Part shown: piece after piece, positions 11,302 through 23,194 of the stretch | How the letters are laid out: each line of letters starts with the position of its first letter | How positions within the stretch are numbered: position 1 is the first letter of the stretch | NCBI GenBank assembly: GCA_006386115.1 | Contig: VFIW01000112.1 | Location: forward strand, 1-64,000 | From: Globisporangium splendens | Taxonomy: Eukaryota > Oomycota > Peronosporomycetes > Pythiales > Pythiaceae | Length of the DNA: 64,000 nucleotides | Reading direction: 5' to 3' | Made by a program: the position numbers and the translations under genes | Notes under the pieces: generated by a model | Databases searched by the model: none | What the model was told of the DNA's origin: nothing | The model's input: the letters and a program-made list of their open reading frames with translations, nothing else

Positions 11302-12679
11302 ATGGTGGGCCGCGGACTCTTTCTCCCGACCATCGCGGCGCTCGCGATGACCGCGACGCACGCATTCCAGGTCACGATCACCAACAAGTGCTCGTACGAT
11401 ATTGACATGGCGCACGCCACGCTCGGCATGCAGATCATGAACAAGCTCCCCTCGGGGCAGAGCGTGGTGCGCGAACTCCTCGCCGAGTCGCCCTCGAATG
11501 TGTTCAAGTCCGGCAGCGGCGGTGAAGCGACTCGTACGTTGTGCGCATGAGCATCTTTTGCGTTTCCAGTGGCTTTTCACTGATTGATTCTCGTGGTGTT
11601 GATGATAAAGTGGCCGAGATCACCGGCGGCGGCGGCAAAGTCTGGTTTGATATCAGTATTATCCCGACGGGCAAGAAGAGCGGAGTACGTGAAAGAGTTC
11701 TTTGTGTGATTGCTGTGCACTTCATACGCGCAGCTCACTAATCGTCTCATTGTTGGTTGTCTGTGTGTAGCCTGGCTACTGCTCAAGTCTGCAAGAGTGC
11801 AAGGACGTCACGGGCGGCGTCGGATTCAACGTGCCGATGCAGATCATCCCAAGCAAGTCTGACGGAGCTCGCTGTGTGACGCTCACATGTATGGCGGATG
11901 GATGTGCGGACGCGTACCAGTTCCCAAAGGACGACACGAAGACGCACACGTGCCCTGGAGGTACCGACTTGGAAGTCGTGTTTTGTCCCGGTGGGAGTGG
12001 CGGGCAGACTTCTGCGCCGACTCCTCCACCAACACCTCCACCAACGCCTCCACCGACCACAGCGGCTCCGACGCCTCCACCAACGACAGTGGCTCCAACC
12101 CCACCACCGACCACTGTGGCTCCAACGCCACCACCTACCACGGCTGCGCCGACTCCTGCTCCTACAACGGAGGAGCCAACACCCACTCCAACAACGGAAG
12201 AACCCACACCAGCTCCAACGCCATCTCCAGTCGGAACGACCGGCTTGGGGCTTGAAAGAGGCGAACTGGGATCAAACTCTACCAGCTCAAACGATTCTAC
12301 CAGCTCGACCAGTAACAAGAGCGGACTTGTTATTGAGTCGCCGGAGAGCGAAGTCGCGAGCGATGCCACGTCGGCACCAGCCTCCGCCGCTGCTCAAGTC
12401 GTGATCGCAGGCACTACTGCCACTCCGTCCTCCGGCAACACGGAAACAGCCACCACCCGGAACGCTGGAGCCAGCAGCTCTGGTGGCTTTGGAGCGTACG
12501 CTGCCACGGGTTTGTGCGCTGCTGCAATGGTCGCGGGTGTAGCAATCGTCGCGGTCCGCAAGAAGAAGAAAGCGCTCGAGGATGCCAACATCAAGACGCC
12601 GCGTGATGACCGCGCCATGACGGCCGCCGACGCCATGGCCCTCCTCGACACGCCAAGGGAGAACATCACCATTCTGTAA
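11302..12679 (+). CDS. Membrane-anchored thaumatin-like protein 2
   Basis: Exons 11302-11533, 11611-11684 and 11771-12679 (404 residues; introns 77 and 86 bp at the same positions and phases as in copy 1). Signal peptide (about 1-21, ending TATHA), thaumatin blocks ITNKCSYDID, VWFDISIIPTG and CADAYQFPKDDTKTHTC, then the longest stalk of the family, built from PTPPPT, PTTVAPTP and PTTEEPTP units. A membrane span (AYAATGLCAAAMVAGVAIVA) is followed by VRKKKK and a tail with KTPRDDRAM, TP and the C-terminus TIL. Exon 3 of this gene and of copy 3 start with virtually the same 200 bp, and intron 1 is almost identical between them, so the pair is a young duplication or has undergone gene conversion. 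The Thr-rich stalk would be a target for O-glycosylation (inference). Confidence 0.82.
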
Positions 12680-13671
12680 AGCGCTTCGAGAGCAAAGAAA
12701 AAGAAACGACGGAATTTTTAGAGAACTATGTTGACACCAGCCCACCACGCACGACAAGCACCGATGTGTGCAGCAGTGGTAGTATGAGTATCTAGTGACA
12801 CGTTGCAACGCAATAGAAGCTTCTCACGTGACACTGCACACTTCTTTTCTGTTTCAGAGCGAAAGCTCTGGTCATGTTGTCTCGTTGGTATGGGGAACGG
12901 CACAGACACTGCTGCGTCAAGTTCGTGGATACACTTCCTCTGTCGTTTGCTGTTGTCTTTCCCCGTCTGCTAAAACCCTCATAGCATGCTACCCTGTGCA
13001 AGACAAACCGTGAGTGCAAACGTATTATAGAGGTTCTCTCAGTTCTTGTCACTGCAAAGTGTGTTGACCTTTATGACTGAATATACTTGTATACATAAAA
13101 ATCGCAACATTTTATTCCGAGTGAGAGCTCTCTAACTTTCCAAATCATGTCAACGATTCAAGAGCAAGCGAGGCACTTTTACTGAAATATGTCAACTCGG
13201 CAAAGCATACCTGCAGTTCCCATGTTCTTTTTTTTTTCGCACTTTCTTTCTGCAATAGAGCCGGTCCAGCACCAGACGGTTGAACTTGTATCATAACCTC
13301 TTAAACCCGCAATCGTCCAAACATCTGCAGCCAATTCGACTGGCATTCACTAAACCGAAGTCGCTAAATAGGCATGTCGCAAATGCCGCAATGGGTTTGT
13401 GCTGGCTGCTTGATGTGTGGAGATGGACGCGCTGGACGAATTGAAAGTCGATTGTTGCACTTGCGAGTCGCCGCGTAAAAAAGCGAATCGATGGTCCCGA
13501 CGTGAAAGGAAGCGCGTGCCCTCCACTCTCTCTCTCTCCTTTCTCCACTCGTCACTTTTAGTTTGCGTCGGAACAAACTCACAGGCAGTTTCCCTCCTGC
13601 TACGATCGACACGCGAAGAGCTACGGCCACCAGTGCCGAGAACAAGAACACTCGAGATCAGCGCTGATACA
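12680..13671. other. Intergenic between thaumatin-like genes 2 and 3
   Basis: About 1 kb with no supported gene. A CTCTCTCTCTCTCCTTTCTCC pyrimidine tract lies about 130 bp upstream of the next start codon, as is common in oomycete promoters; its function is not established. Confidence 0.45.
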
Positions 13672-14948
13672 ATGGTGGGACGCGGATTTGCGGTGGCCGC
13701 GATGGCACTCGCGATTGCAGGTGGCGGCGTCGTGCAGGGCTTCCAGGTTGCGATCACGAACCGATGCAACTACGACATTGACCTCGCGCATGTGGTCGTC
13801 GGCAGCTTGCAAATGAGCAAACTCGCTGTGGGGCAAACCACGACGCGCGAACTTGGTGCCAACTCTCCCTCGAATGTGTTCAAGTCTGGCAGCGGCGGTG
13901 AAGCGACTCGTGCGTTGTGCGCATGAGCATCTTTTGCGTTTCCAGTGTCTTTTCACTGATTGATTCTCGTGGTGTTGATGATATAGTGGCCGAGATCACC
14001 GGCGGCATGGGCAAGGTCTGGTTTGATATCAGTATTATCCCGACGGGCAAGAAGAGCGGAGTACGTGAAAGAGTTCTTTGAGCAATTAATGTACCCGGCG
14101 CACACAGACTAACCTTCTCTATTGCATCTGTTGTCCAATAGCCCGGCTACTGCTCAAGTCTGCAAGAGTGCAAGGACGTCACGGGTGGCGTCGGATTCAA
14201 CGTGCCGATGCAGATCATCCCAAGCAAGTCTGACGGAGCTCGATGTGTGACGCTCACATGTATGGCGGATGGATGTGCGGACGCGTACCAGTTCCCAAAG
14301 GACGACACGAAGACGCACACGTGCCCTGGAGGTACCAATTTGGAAGTCGTGTTTTGTCCCGGTGGGAGTGGCGGGCAGACTCCGGCACCGACTCCTCCAC
14401 CAACCACAGCGGCGCCAACTCCATCTCCCACTCCAGCACCAACTCCATCCCCAACTCCAACGCCGTCTCCTTCTCCAACTCCAGCGCCACTCTCGGAGGA
14501 AGAGAGTGGGAAGCTGGCATCGTCGTCGTCCTCAAGCACCAGCAAGGGCAGCGACGCTGGAGACAACACACCTACCACCACCTCCAAATTGCGAGGTATC
14601 GATCTTACCGGCGAATCCGAGATTGCAGGCGAAGCCACGAGCACCCCAGCCACCGCCGGTACCGACGCTGCTGCTCCGGTCGTAAACATCGGTACAACGA
14701 GTGCTCCTGTCACGGAAGTGAGCGTGCAACAGGGGTCGAGCGGTAGCGGGAGTGGCGCTGGCGTGTACGTCGCCTCGATCCTGGGGTGCGTCGCGATGGT
14801 CGCCGGCTCCGCGATCTTTGTCGTACGCAAGAAGAAGCAGCAGCTCGACGACCTCAACGCCAAGACGCCGACGCGCGACCGCGTGATGACCGCCGCTGGC
14901 GCTCTCCAGCTGCTCACCACGCCCAAGGAAAACATCAACATTCTGTAG
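13672..14948 (+). CDS. Membrane-anchored thaumatin-like protein 3
   Basis: Exons 13672-13909, 13987-14060 and 14142-14948 (372 residues; introns 77 and 81 bp). Signal peptide (about 1-23, ending GGGVVQG), ectodomain blocks ITNRCNYDID, VWFDISIIPTG and CADAYQFPKDDTKTHTC, a stalk of PTPSPTPAP type that is much shorter than in copy 2, a membrane span (VYVASILGCVAMVAGSAIFV) and a VRKKK tail with KTPTRDR and the terminus NIL. It is the only member whose last three residues are not S/T-x-L. Intron 1 differs from that of copy 2 at only a few positions over 77 bp, although the exon 1 sequences have diverged clearly: a conversion tract covering the end of exon 1 to exon 3 would explain this. Confidence 0.82.
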
Positions 14949-15399
14949 TATACTTTCCTACAGAACCGCAGACCTTTTCCATACTATGTGCTCAGCGCTC
15001 TGTGAATGTGGGAAGACAAGTTGCTTAATTGTTCATGGAAAGAAATACGTTGTTCTTCCACCGACTCCATCCACACAACTGAAAGGAACCCAAAATTTAC
15101 CTCCCAATTCGACAACTGCCGGCTCGCTTTCAATTGTACATTTACCAGCTTTCGTGCCCATCGATTAAGCATAATCTTTAGCGATCGAAACGGAAAGCTG
15201 CCTCAAAACGTGTTTGCTGCATGCACATTTGATGTGATGTTTACTAAGGTTTCGTCTGGACGGGAATGAGTGCAATCTCATTTCTTGCGTGCATTCCATG
15301 ATCCTGCCACAATTGCTACACAGGATCGGCAGCAGAGTCCACCGCACTTGCAGACGCACGACACAAGGGATTTAGCACACCAGCTGGCTTGTGTTGATC
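14949..15399. other. Intergenic
   Basis: Short spacer between thaumatin-like gene 3 and the remnant on the opposite strand. Nothing recognised. Confidence 0.4.
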
Positions 15400-16019
15400 T
15401 CAGCGACGCGGGATATCACCTTTCAATAGATGTAATGACTCCATGTCGAGGAGTACTTTATCACCTCCGCGAATGGGGTCAAGGTGATGAGAGGCAACTT
15501 TTTGTTGTAGCCAGGTGTCTCTTGCGAGACTGGATTCCATAACCTCAAAGATCTTCGCCTTTGACTCGTCGAGCGTAATGTCGAAGGCATTGGCCAAGCT
15601 GGAAGTCGGCAAACGATCAGTGTAATCCTTCTGCAGTATCTTCATGGCTCTCTGGGATGCTGTCTTCGTTTTGAGTCTGGCAGTGCGATTGCGCGTTTCT
15701 TCCGCAACCTCGGAGATAGCATCAGAAATCAGAGCACCGCCACTTTCACGCCGACGCTTCTTTGACGTAGCGCCGGGTTCACTGTCATTTGGAGCTTCTG
15801 AACGAGATTGGGTTGCTGCGGGAGTTACAAGAGGGCATCCGCAGCAATACGTGAGCTATCTCCGTCTGCTACAACCTCTTGCGGTCCAAGAATAATATCA
15901 GCCAGGCTCGGCTCGTCGGATGCCAACGCTCACTCCACCGTAGCGAACGTGCCTTCAAATAACTCAACCAGATTGTCATAATAATGAAGCGATTTGTACC
16001 GATAGTCAACGACTTTCGG
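15400..16019 (-). pseudogene. Remnant of a Myb/SANT-like DNA-binding protein (C-terminal part)
   Basis: On the minus strand the reading starts at 16019 with VVDYRYKSLHYYDNLVELFEG, meets an in-frame TGA (15930-15932), continues LADIILGPQEVV to a TAA (15825-15827), then resumes in another frame with SKKRRRESGGALISDAISEV and ends SSLARDTWLQQKVA at 15400. The order 'PPYYDxLxELF - basic linker - helical AxxILQxxYxDRL block - RDxWL' is what I know from the large oomycete and fungal group of transposon-related Myb/SANT-like proteins. The N-terminal DNA-binding part is absent and the frame is broken at least twice, so it is a decayed fragment, probably of a mobile element. Family assignment rests on pattern memory, not on a search. 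Confidence 0.5.
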
Positions 16020-16379
16020 ACTTTGATCTTACGCTACGAAACGCAAGAGGTGGAAGAGAAGCATTACCCGTGCTGTTGAGTTCGATGAAGGCGAAGGATG
16101 GGGTGATGCGCTACGATCGGTGCTGCTGGTAGTATGCGGGCGACGAAGCGATACATTTTTCCGAGCAGGAAATTGATGGATCCAGAGGGAAAGACGTTGT
16201 TGTGTAGATCGAGCAATGCAACACACTTGTGCTGACGACGCCCGTCGGTGTGTGGAATTAGAGCTTCGTTTTGCAAACGATGGGTGACTGTGATGCAGAT
16301 AGAACAATAATAATACACGAATTACTAAGTGCACGCAACTCTGAAAATGGAGATGTCTGGGAGGCTCTGAGACTGTTTC
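16020..16379. other. Spacer between Myb/SANT-like remnant and kinase
   Basis: Overlapping short minus-strand frames (for example 16064-16318) read partly protein-like but have no recognised domain. Probably more transposon debris. Confidence 0.35.
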
Positions 16380-17911
16380 CTAGGATGAACCAGGCACTAC
16401 ATCGCTCATTGCATGGCTTTTGACAATCTCGAAAAGCTTGTCAACCACAAACGACGTCTTCACACGTTCAGTTGGATCAGGCTTCGTCATCAGCTCAATC
16501 AAGCTCCATTGCTTGTCGGTCATCATTGCCGGCCGATTTGGGATTCTTCCCTTATTGACATGGAAAGGAACCATTTCAGACAGCATATTGTTACCCCAAG
16601 GCCGTTCACCCGTCAGAGCTTCGAGGATGCACATCGCCAGCGAGTAGATATCTGCCTCGATCGAAGGTCGTTCGCCTCTCAAATACTCGGGAGACTTCCA
16701 ATGCACAGCACCCATCACCTTGGAGTCCACCTTGATTTCCGCTTCTCCAGGAATGCAACTCAGTCCAAAGTCGATGATCTTTGCCTCTCCATTCTCCCCG
16801 ACGAGGATGTTGTTGCACTTGAGGTCGTTGTGCACGATATTGAGCAGGTGCATGTAGTGAAGTCCAAGGGCGACTTCGTACATTTTCTTCCACTTGTCCT
16901 TGCTGCTGGAATTGTTGCGCTTCAAATATGCAAGCAAATCACCATTCGATGCAAACTCACACACGAAGTAGCGCTTGTCGACATGATTAGCACCAAAAAG
17001 CTTGATGATATGCGGATGATCCAATTGATGCCACACGCGGACCTCGTGAAGGAACAGCCGCGTGCTGACTGTGCCATCATCCTCTTCGTACCCCATGAAT
17101 TTTATCGCGACTGGTGTGTTGAGCCATGTGCCCTTGTACACAGTTCCGAATGCTCCTTTGCCAATACTCTCGGCTCGCTTGATCTGCACGTCTCGCAGAG
17201 GTAAATACCACGGTGGTGGTCCGTTGGACAGCACAGGACGTCCCCTTGAATCCCAAAGTGGAGATCTGTTCTGGGACTCGGGATGCGTGAGTGTCACTGC
17301 TTCGTTCGTTCGTCCAATGAAGCTCGCTCCTTGAATAATATCATCGCGATGAAGTACTCCCTGGTCAATCTGGTTGTTGTCTACTTCCCAAGTTCGAACT
17401 GGATCGTCGCTTGGTACTTGAAGGATGTCTAAGATGCGATCGAGCTCTGCGAAAATCACATGGTGCGTCTCTGCTACTTGTAGACTTCGAGCATGTCGTC
17501 TAATGGACGCCTCTGATAGGAGTACTCCAATACTATATCCCTTGACAAGCGCCAACAAGTCGCAATACCTGGTCACCACACAGTCGGTTGGTTCTACTCT
17601 CATTTCAACGAAGCGATCGGAAATGTTTAGCAGAGCTGGATACACCTTTTCCACCATCCATTTCGCCCCAGTGTAAGATGCGAGCATTGCCATGACAAAA
17701 GCGAGCTCGCTCTTAACTGTGTGGGTCGTTCCAGGGTAAACAAACTCTGTAAAATCAAGGCTTGAGTTCTGGGAAGGACATTCAATGGTATGAAACCAAC
17801 ATAGAAATCAGTTCACGCAGATATCATACTCTGGTATCAATAAAAACGCACCTGTGACTCGCTGGCGCTTGTTTCTCCATGCGTTATTCGATTGATGCTG
17901 TCAGATTCCAT
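16380..17911 (-). CDS. TKL-type Ser/Thr protein kinase (family A, intact)
   Basis: Two exons on the minus strand: 17911-17852 (20 codons from MESDSINRITHG) and 17768-16380, with an 83-bp GTGCGT...CAG intron; 482 residues. An N-terminal helical region of about 200 residues precedes the kinase domain. Visible motifs: glycine loop IGKGAFGTV (about 222-230), VAIK lysine (K243), helix C glutamate in HEVRVW (E262), catalytic loop HNDLKCNN (D335), DFG (353-355), SPEY in place of APE. The HND loop lacks the arginine of HRD kinases, so it is a non-RD type. No membrane span or signal peptide, so a cytosolic kinase. The short first exon was added because it gives an ATG, a good donor and an unbroken frame; without it the start would be the internal ATG at 17693. 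Substrates unknown. It lies between thaumatin-like genes 3 and 4. Confidence 0.85.
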
Positions 17912-18621
17912 GTTGAACTCCTTGCTTGATGGCCGATGCGAAAGAATGGAAGTGTCGACTGAGAGAACTCATTGATGAACATTGTATCAAGAGTCTGGTG
18001 TTCGGTGGATCTGTACTGCCACCAATGCAGTCTGGCGAATCAGCACCTTTTTTCATGTCACCGAGAGTACCTGTACTGCCAAAACACTGGGCCTACCCCT
18101 TTTTATACTCTGCAAGTGACAGCCAACCTACAATTCTATATGGCTTCCTGTCAAAACCGATAACATGTTGCAGAAACACTTCTATTTTTTAAATGACTCC
18201 AAGTTCCTTAGGAAATCTGCTGTATAATGTATAACGAAAGTTCGGACGACTATGGTACTTAGTCGCTATCGCAACATATGTCCTGCTTAAATGAGTAAGA
18301 ATCGAAAAATAGGAGATGATTGAGCACGAGAGCCCTTAAAGATTTCGCCTGTAAATATAAACGTGCGTCACCCGTCCGTCCATCCCCCCATCCGTCAGAC
18401 TACAAACCATTCCCCGTTGCTTGTTGATCATATCATCACAAGGCATCGATGATTAATTCTCTAATAGTATATTTTCGGACATCTATGATCTGTACTCAAT
18501 TTTCCCCATTTCAGACACGCACAATTGAGCGTACGAAAGGGAAACCACCAATGTTTCGCCACAACAATCGCCTTCTGGCAAGCTGAATCCAGGAATGTCG
18601 TGCGCGATATGTGCGTCAGGA
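17912..18621. other. Spacer inside the inverted kinase pair
   Basis: About 700 bp between the promoter side of the intact kinase and its inverted copy. No gene seen. Contains a CCGTCCGTCCATCCCCCCATCCGTC low-complexity stretch near 18370. Confidence 0.45.
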
Positions 18622-19183
18622 ACAATTGGAAAAAATGTTCGAAGTCGCCCTTGGACTTCACTACATGCACCTGCTCAATATCGTGCACAACGACCTCAAG
18701 GGAAACAACATCCTCGTCGGGGAGAATGGAGAGGCAAAGATCATCGACTTTGGACTGAGTTGCATTCCTGGAGAAGCGGAAATCAAGGTGGACTCCAAGG
18801 TGATGGGTGCTGTGCATTGGAAGTCTCCCGAGTATTTGAGAGGCGAACGACCTTCGATCGAGGCAGATATCTACTCGCTGGCGATGTGCATCCTCGAAGC
18901 TCTGACGGGCGAATGGCCTTGGGGTAACAATATGCTGCCTCAAACAGTTCGTTTCCATGTCAATAAGGGAAGAATCCCAAATCGGCCGGCAATGATGACC
19001 GACAAGCAATGGAACTTGATTGAGCTGATGACGAAGCCAGATCCAACTGAACGTGTGAAGACGTCGATTGTGGTTGACACAATTCTCGACATTGCTAATA
19101 GTGATGAAACGAGCAATGCTGTGGCCAATTCTTCTTTGGCTACAATCAGAGAGGTATCCACGAGCTGCATTTTCAGAATTTGA
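18622..19183 (+). pseudogene. 5'-truncated inverted copy of the family A kinase
   Basis: From about 18635 the sequence encodes MFEVALGLHYMHLL, HNDLKGNN, DFG, SPEYLRGERPS and the rest of the kinase C-lobe, ending with a divergent tail at 19183. Over about 290 bp from the catalytic loop on it differs from the gene at 16380-17911 at only a handful of bases, while lying on the opposite strand; the two form an inverted repeat with arms near 16440-16870 and 18640-19085. The N-lobe with glycine loop and catalytic lysine is missing, and at the breakpoint the W-K-K-M reading is in another frame. It cannot be an active kinase. The C-lobe has no stop codon, which together with the identity argues for a recent duplication or gene conversion. 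Confidence 0.85.
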
Positions 19184-22100
19184 ATTTGTTTGCTTTGTAA
19201 CGCATGATTAATTCACAATGTTCAGCAAATGCCGAAACATACATTTCACTTCCGCCACCCTAAATATCTTCATCTCGCCATCTCTACTCAAATTTGCACA
19301 CACGTAGCAAACCTTTCAGCTTTCTCGACACAAACTCGAGTTCGTTGACACTGTACGGATCGACACTGAACCAGACAGTTCTGTACTGATTGAACATGAC
19401 TTTATTCTCGGATAACTGTCCTTTTCACAGCTGCATTCTGCCACAATCGCTAGCTCCAAGTAATTATTGAGCAAACGCTCGCAGTCCAAATAGCATCACT
19501 CGATCACTGTGCAATCTCCCGTGCAGCAGTTGCCATTCTTGAGCAAAAGCCGACGCAATATTACCTCCAATTCTCTTCAAACGCGTTTAGTTTTCACAGG
19601 TGATGGACCGTGTTGGTCTCATGCGTATCAATGTCGACACTTGCTGATACGCACGACGAGGCTGAGGACAGAATCGCTGGATGTCGTCGTCTACGAAATC
19701 GCGGCGCCACACAATGGCTGGTAGCTCCACGACGATCATGTCACACTCTCTCTCGATCGTCTACGTCGCTCGACTGGTCTTGAATATCATCCGCACACGC
19801 TGCCAAAGAGAGCATCCTTCCTTCTTCTCGGCTAACGCTTGCCAGACGATCGAATAAATTGAGTACTTGGTGTTGAACAGCAATCATCACCAGTTGCATC
19901 CATTCCATTTTGACGATGACGGATCCGCTGGTCGCTGAACTGTGTCGCGAAGTTGGATCCTGTCACGATGAGATTCCGCGATTGAAAACGATCGACTTGA
20001 ACGTCATCTCCAATCTCGAAACCGCTCTACTAGTCCACTGAAAGGTCGGTGCCAATGGAGAGCTTGTCGTCGTCACTCTCGCTGCTTTATTCATTCATTT
20101 ATGGTCGTACTTTGAACCATCTATTCGATGCTATTAAGGCAGACTTTGCCAGGAAATAAACTCAGAGTACTGAAGTAGTAGTCGAATGCGCGCGCAGCGT
20201 CGTAGAAGTCAGCCACACGAGAAGAGACCGCAACATGAAGCGTGCATTTTCCACCAGTCACTTTACATTGGTCGTGTGTCGCGGCGACAGTAAACATCAT
20301 GAGGGCATTCCAAAAAGGCGACGAGATCGTCAGCATCGTGTCAACGACGAACGTCCCGCGTTGCACCGCAACTGCCATCAGCAGCAGCAGCAGCATGAAT
20401 GACACGCAGATGCGCAGACAGGGCTGAAGTGCTGTCGTGCGCTTGCTGTGCGGCTGCAGTGTCGACTCGTGCGCAATGAGTTGCCGAGTTGGTTCTGGAC
20501 TTATTCGCACTTTCTCCATCCAGACCACAGAGTCAGTTTACCAACATTCCAGTTCAAAGTAAAATAGTGACAGAGTCTATTGTTCGGATGCCAGGTAATA
20601 ATAGCATAATTTGTTTAGGATGAGAAAAATTATCCGGAACAGAGTATATCGATATGATTTTGGCTCTATCCTGTCACTGGTACAAACTCACTCTCATTGA
20701 ACGACATAAATAAAACCTGACGGATTCAATGAGAGCCGAACAAAAGGCAAACATCTGATACACGAGCATGACACACCAATGGGTCGATTTGGACGGAATC
20801 ACGCCAAGGCTTCCCGAACGATTGCACACAGCAAACACAAAACAAAAACACAAATATCTGCGTATAGGGATTGAATCAAGCACTCTTCGTTAATATAATA
20901 TATTTATTTACTTAGGAAGAGATTTGTACATTCTTCACACTCGGTATCGATTGAATCTGCGAGTCTCAGCAGTGACCGAGATGGCTGCAAGCGCGATAAT
21001 CGCGACCAATTGAGTCATGTTGGTCGCCTACTCACGTTCTGTCAGGTCAATATTCGTCGAATTTAGGACACCGTCACCAATAACAGCATTTGTTTCTGAT
21101 TCTCTGGACAGCTTCTGCATTGCTGCGAACTCGCTCACGACGACTTGGGTCAAAAGATAGCCTAGTGTTCCAGAGTCTTGGTTCCTTGCATGGTTTTCGA
21201 TGCCGTCTTCTTCAGTATCACTCTCATTCAAAGGTACGACGGAAAACTATAGTATGCTTGCTTGAACACTAATATCCAACACATAGGACCAATTGTGGCC
21301 ATTCTTCTCGAGCATTTTTGGTTGTATGAATTGAGGTGTGTCCAAGTAGAAACCATTGTGAACACCAGAAGTGTCAAACGTGTTTTGCTGTTCATGTGAG
21401 TTGAACACACATGCTCAGGGCGGAACACTCATCAGTTGTGTTGGGTGTTCAGAGGTCCATGCATGCTCCACATCAGCTGATCTGCGAGTGTTGCAAATGT
21501 GCAGCACGACCAGATGGCCATCAATGTGGCGGTATCGTGTGCGAAAACAACGTACCTCCGAACGAAATTCAGCAGTTCATCGCTCAAATTGCACCGGAAT
21601 TCAGTGACGGCAGTATTTCAGTGGACACCATCTACCATCTTGCTCTACTCGTGAAAATGAAGACCCACGCAGTCGGCGATATCAACATGATGATCCCCTC
21701 CCTACGAACATGGTATCGCGCAGTCATTTCGAGACTGGAAACGAGCTGCAACTTTAGTCGCAGTTTACACGTCTTTCTGACATGGTGCTAGCGCCGAAGA
21801 GACAGTAAATCAGTGTGCGGTAGGTGGGATTTATTCGTGCGCGAACGAACCAGCCTCAAGGTCAGAGTAAGGTCACTCAAGCCAACTCGCAACCACTCTG
21901 ACATACCCTCCAGTTCGTTTTGCGAAAGTGAGCAGCGGAATATGACTGGTGCTCAGAGCGAGTGTTTTTGTGATGACAGTGGGGAAACGAGTTAATGCTG
22001 GCATTGTCGTCGTGGTTGCTGGTGCTAGGCGTGATTGCTGCTGAATCATCGAGTTTCCATAGGAGGTGCTATCAGAGAAAAGCAAGTCCATGGTCGTGCT

Positions 22101-23194
22101 CAGAGCCACACGCATCGCAGAAAATGCCATCGCTTTGACTCCGTGTTCATGCAACCCGCGATCAGAACTGTCGTTCGTTTTGCTGGTTGAAGCAGGTGGG
22201 TGCAATCAGACAGCGTCTGGTCTCTGCATGCCATCTGGTGCCTTACAGATCTTCTACAATCCTCTTTATTACGCATGCAATTCCGCTTTTGAACCTCCAA
22301 TACGCGCTTGCAAGCTGAACACCATTGCTTTTGTGTAACAATTGATCCTCCTCATGTCGGATATTGCAGGAAGAAATTACCGCTTGCATCGCTGACACTT
22401 TGAAAATGGTGTGTAACAGAGGGGGAGTTTGCATGTTCAACGTGGAGGTTTGCTCTCCGCGTTGCCTATCGTCCTCCAGCATAGAGAACAGTATGAATTT
22501 GTGGCGCGATTGCGTCTCTGTGGACTCGCGTTCATTGAAGCACCACCACCAGCAAAGCAAACGACACCAAACTGGACTCAACCACACACAAACACACCAC
22601 TAATTCAACAGTAGCATCAAATTAAAGAATCGAGTCAGTCCAACAAAATGGTCATCTCCGAAAGTGCAACGTTGAAGCCCATCCCGCAAGTCTGGTCCAC
22701 CCTTCACTTTAGCGAGTCTGACTCCAGACACAATATTATGCAGAATATGCAGTGTAAGGGCATTTATTACTGAGATGTGCAATTGCATGCATCAGGTTTA
22801 GTCGAAACATGAAATTATACGGGTTGGAGGGAACAGACTCGCTTCCATTGCTAACGAAGGGTTCACGAGTTGCACTCTGCAGAAGTCAGGATGCGGTGGC
22901 ATGGAGAGCTCTTCTCTCTTCTTCGCGCCTGCACACCGCATTCTGTCTCCAAGGTGGAGAAGCAGGGGGAACGTTCGACGCGAGTGCATCACCAGTACCG
23001 CCACATGTCTGGCGCGCGCGTTTCCTATACCTCAAGCATGCGTTCTCAGGGTCACTTTCAGTTTGACCTCAAACTGCCGACGTCTGTGGCTTTGTTATCA
23101 AGACCGCAGCGTATTCCTAGTGCCTTACAGCAATTGGCTCCCCACAGGCTCCGCTCCTTACAGTACACTCCAAACCAGGAATTAACAGCTCAAG
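19184..23194. other. Four kb without a supported gene
   Basis: Two frames are worth a note only. Plus strand 21411-21791 (126 codons, ATG start) contains ICECCKCAARPDG and a helical stretch FIAQIAPEFSDGS, moderately protein-like, no domain recognised. Minus strand 20121-20519 (ATG at 20519) has a hydrophobic segment ICVSFMLLLLLMAVAV that could span a membrane. Neither has splice partners, repeats or a neighbour that supports it. Confidence 0.3.
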
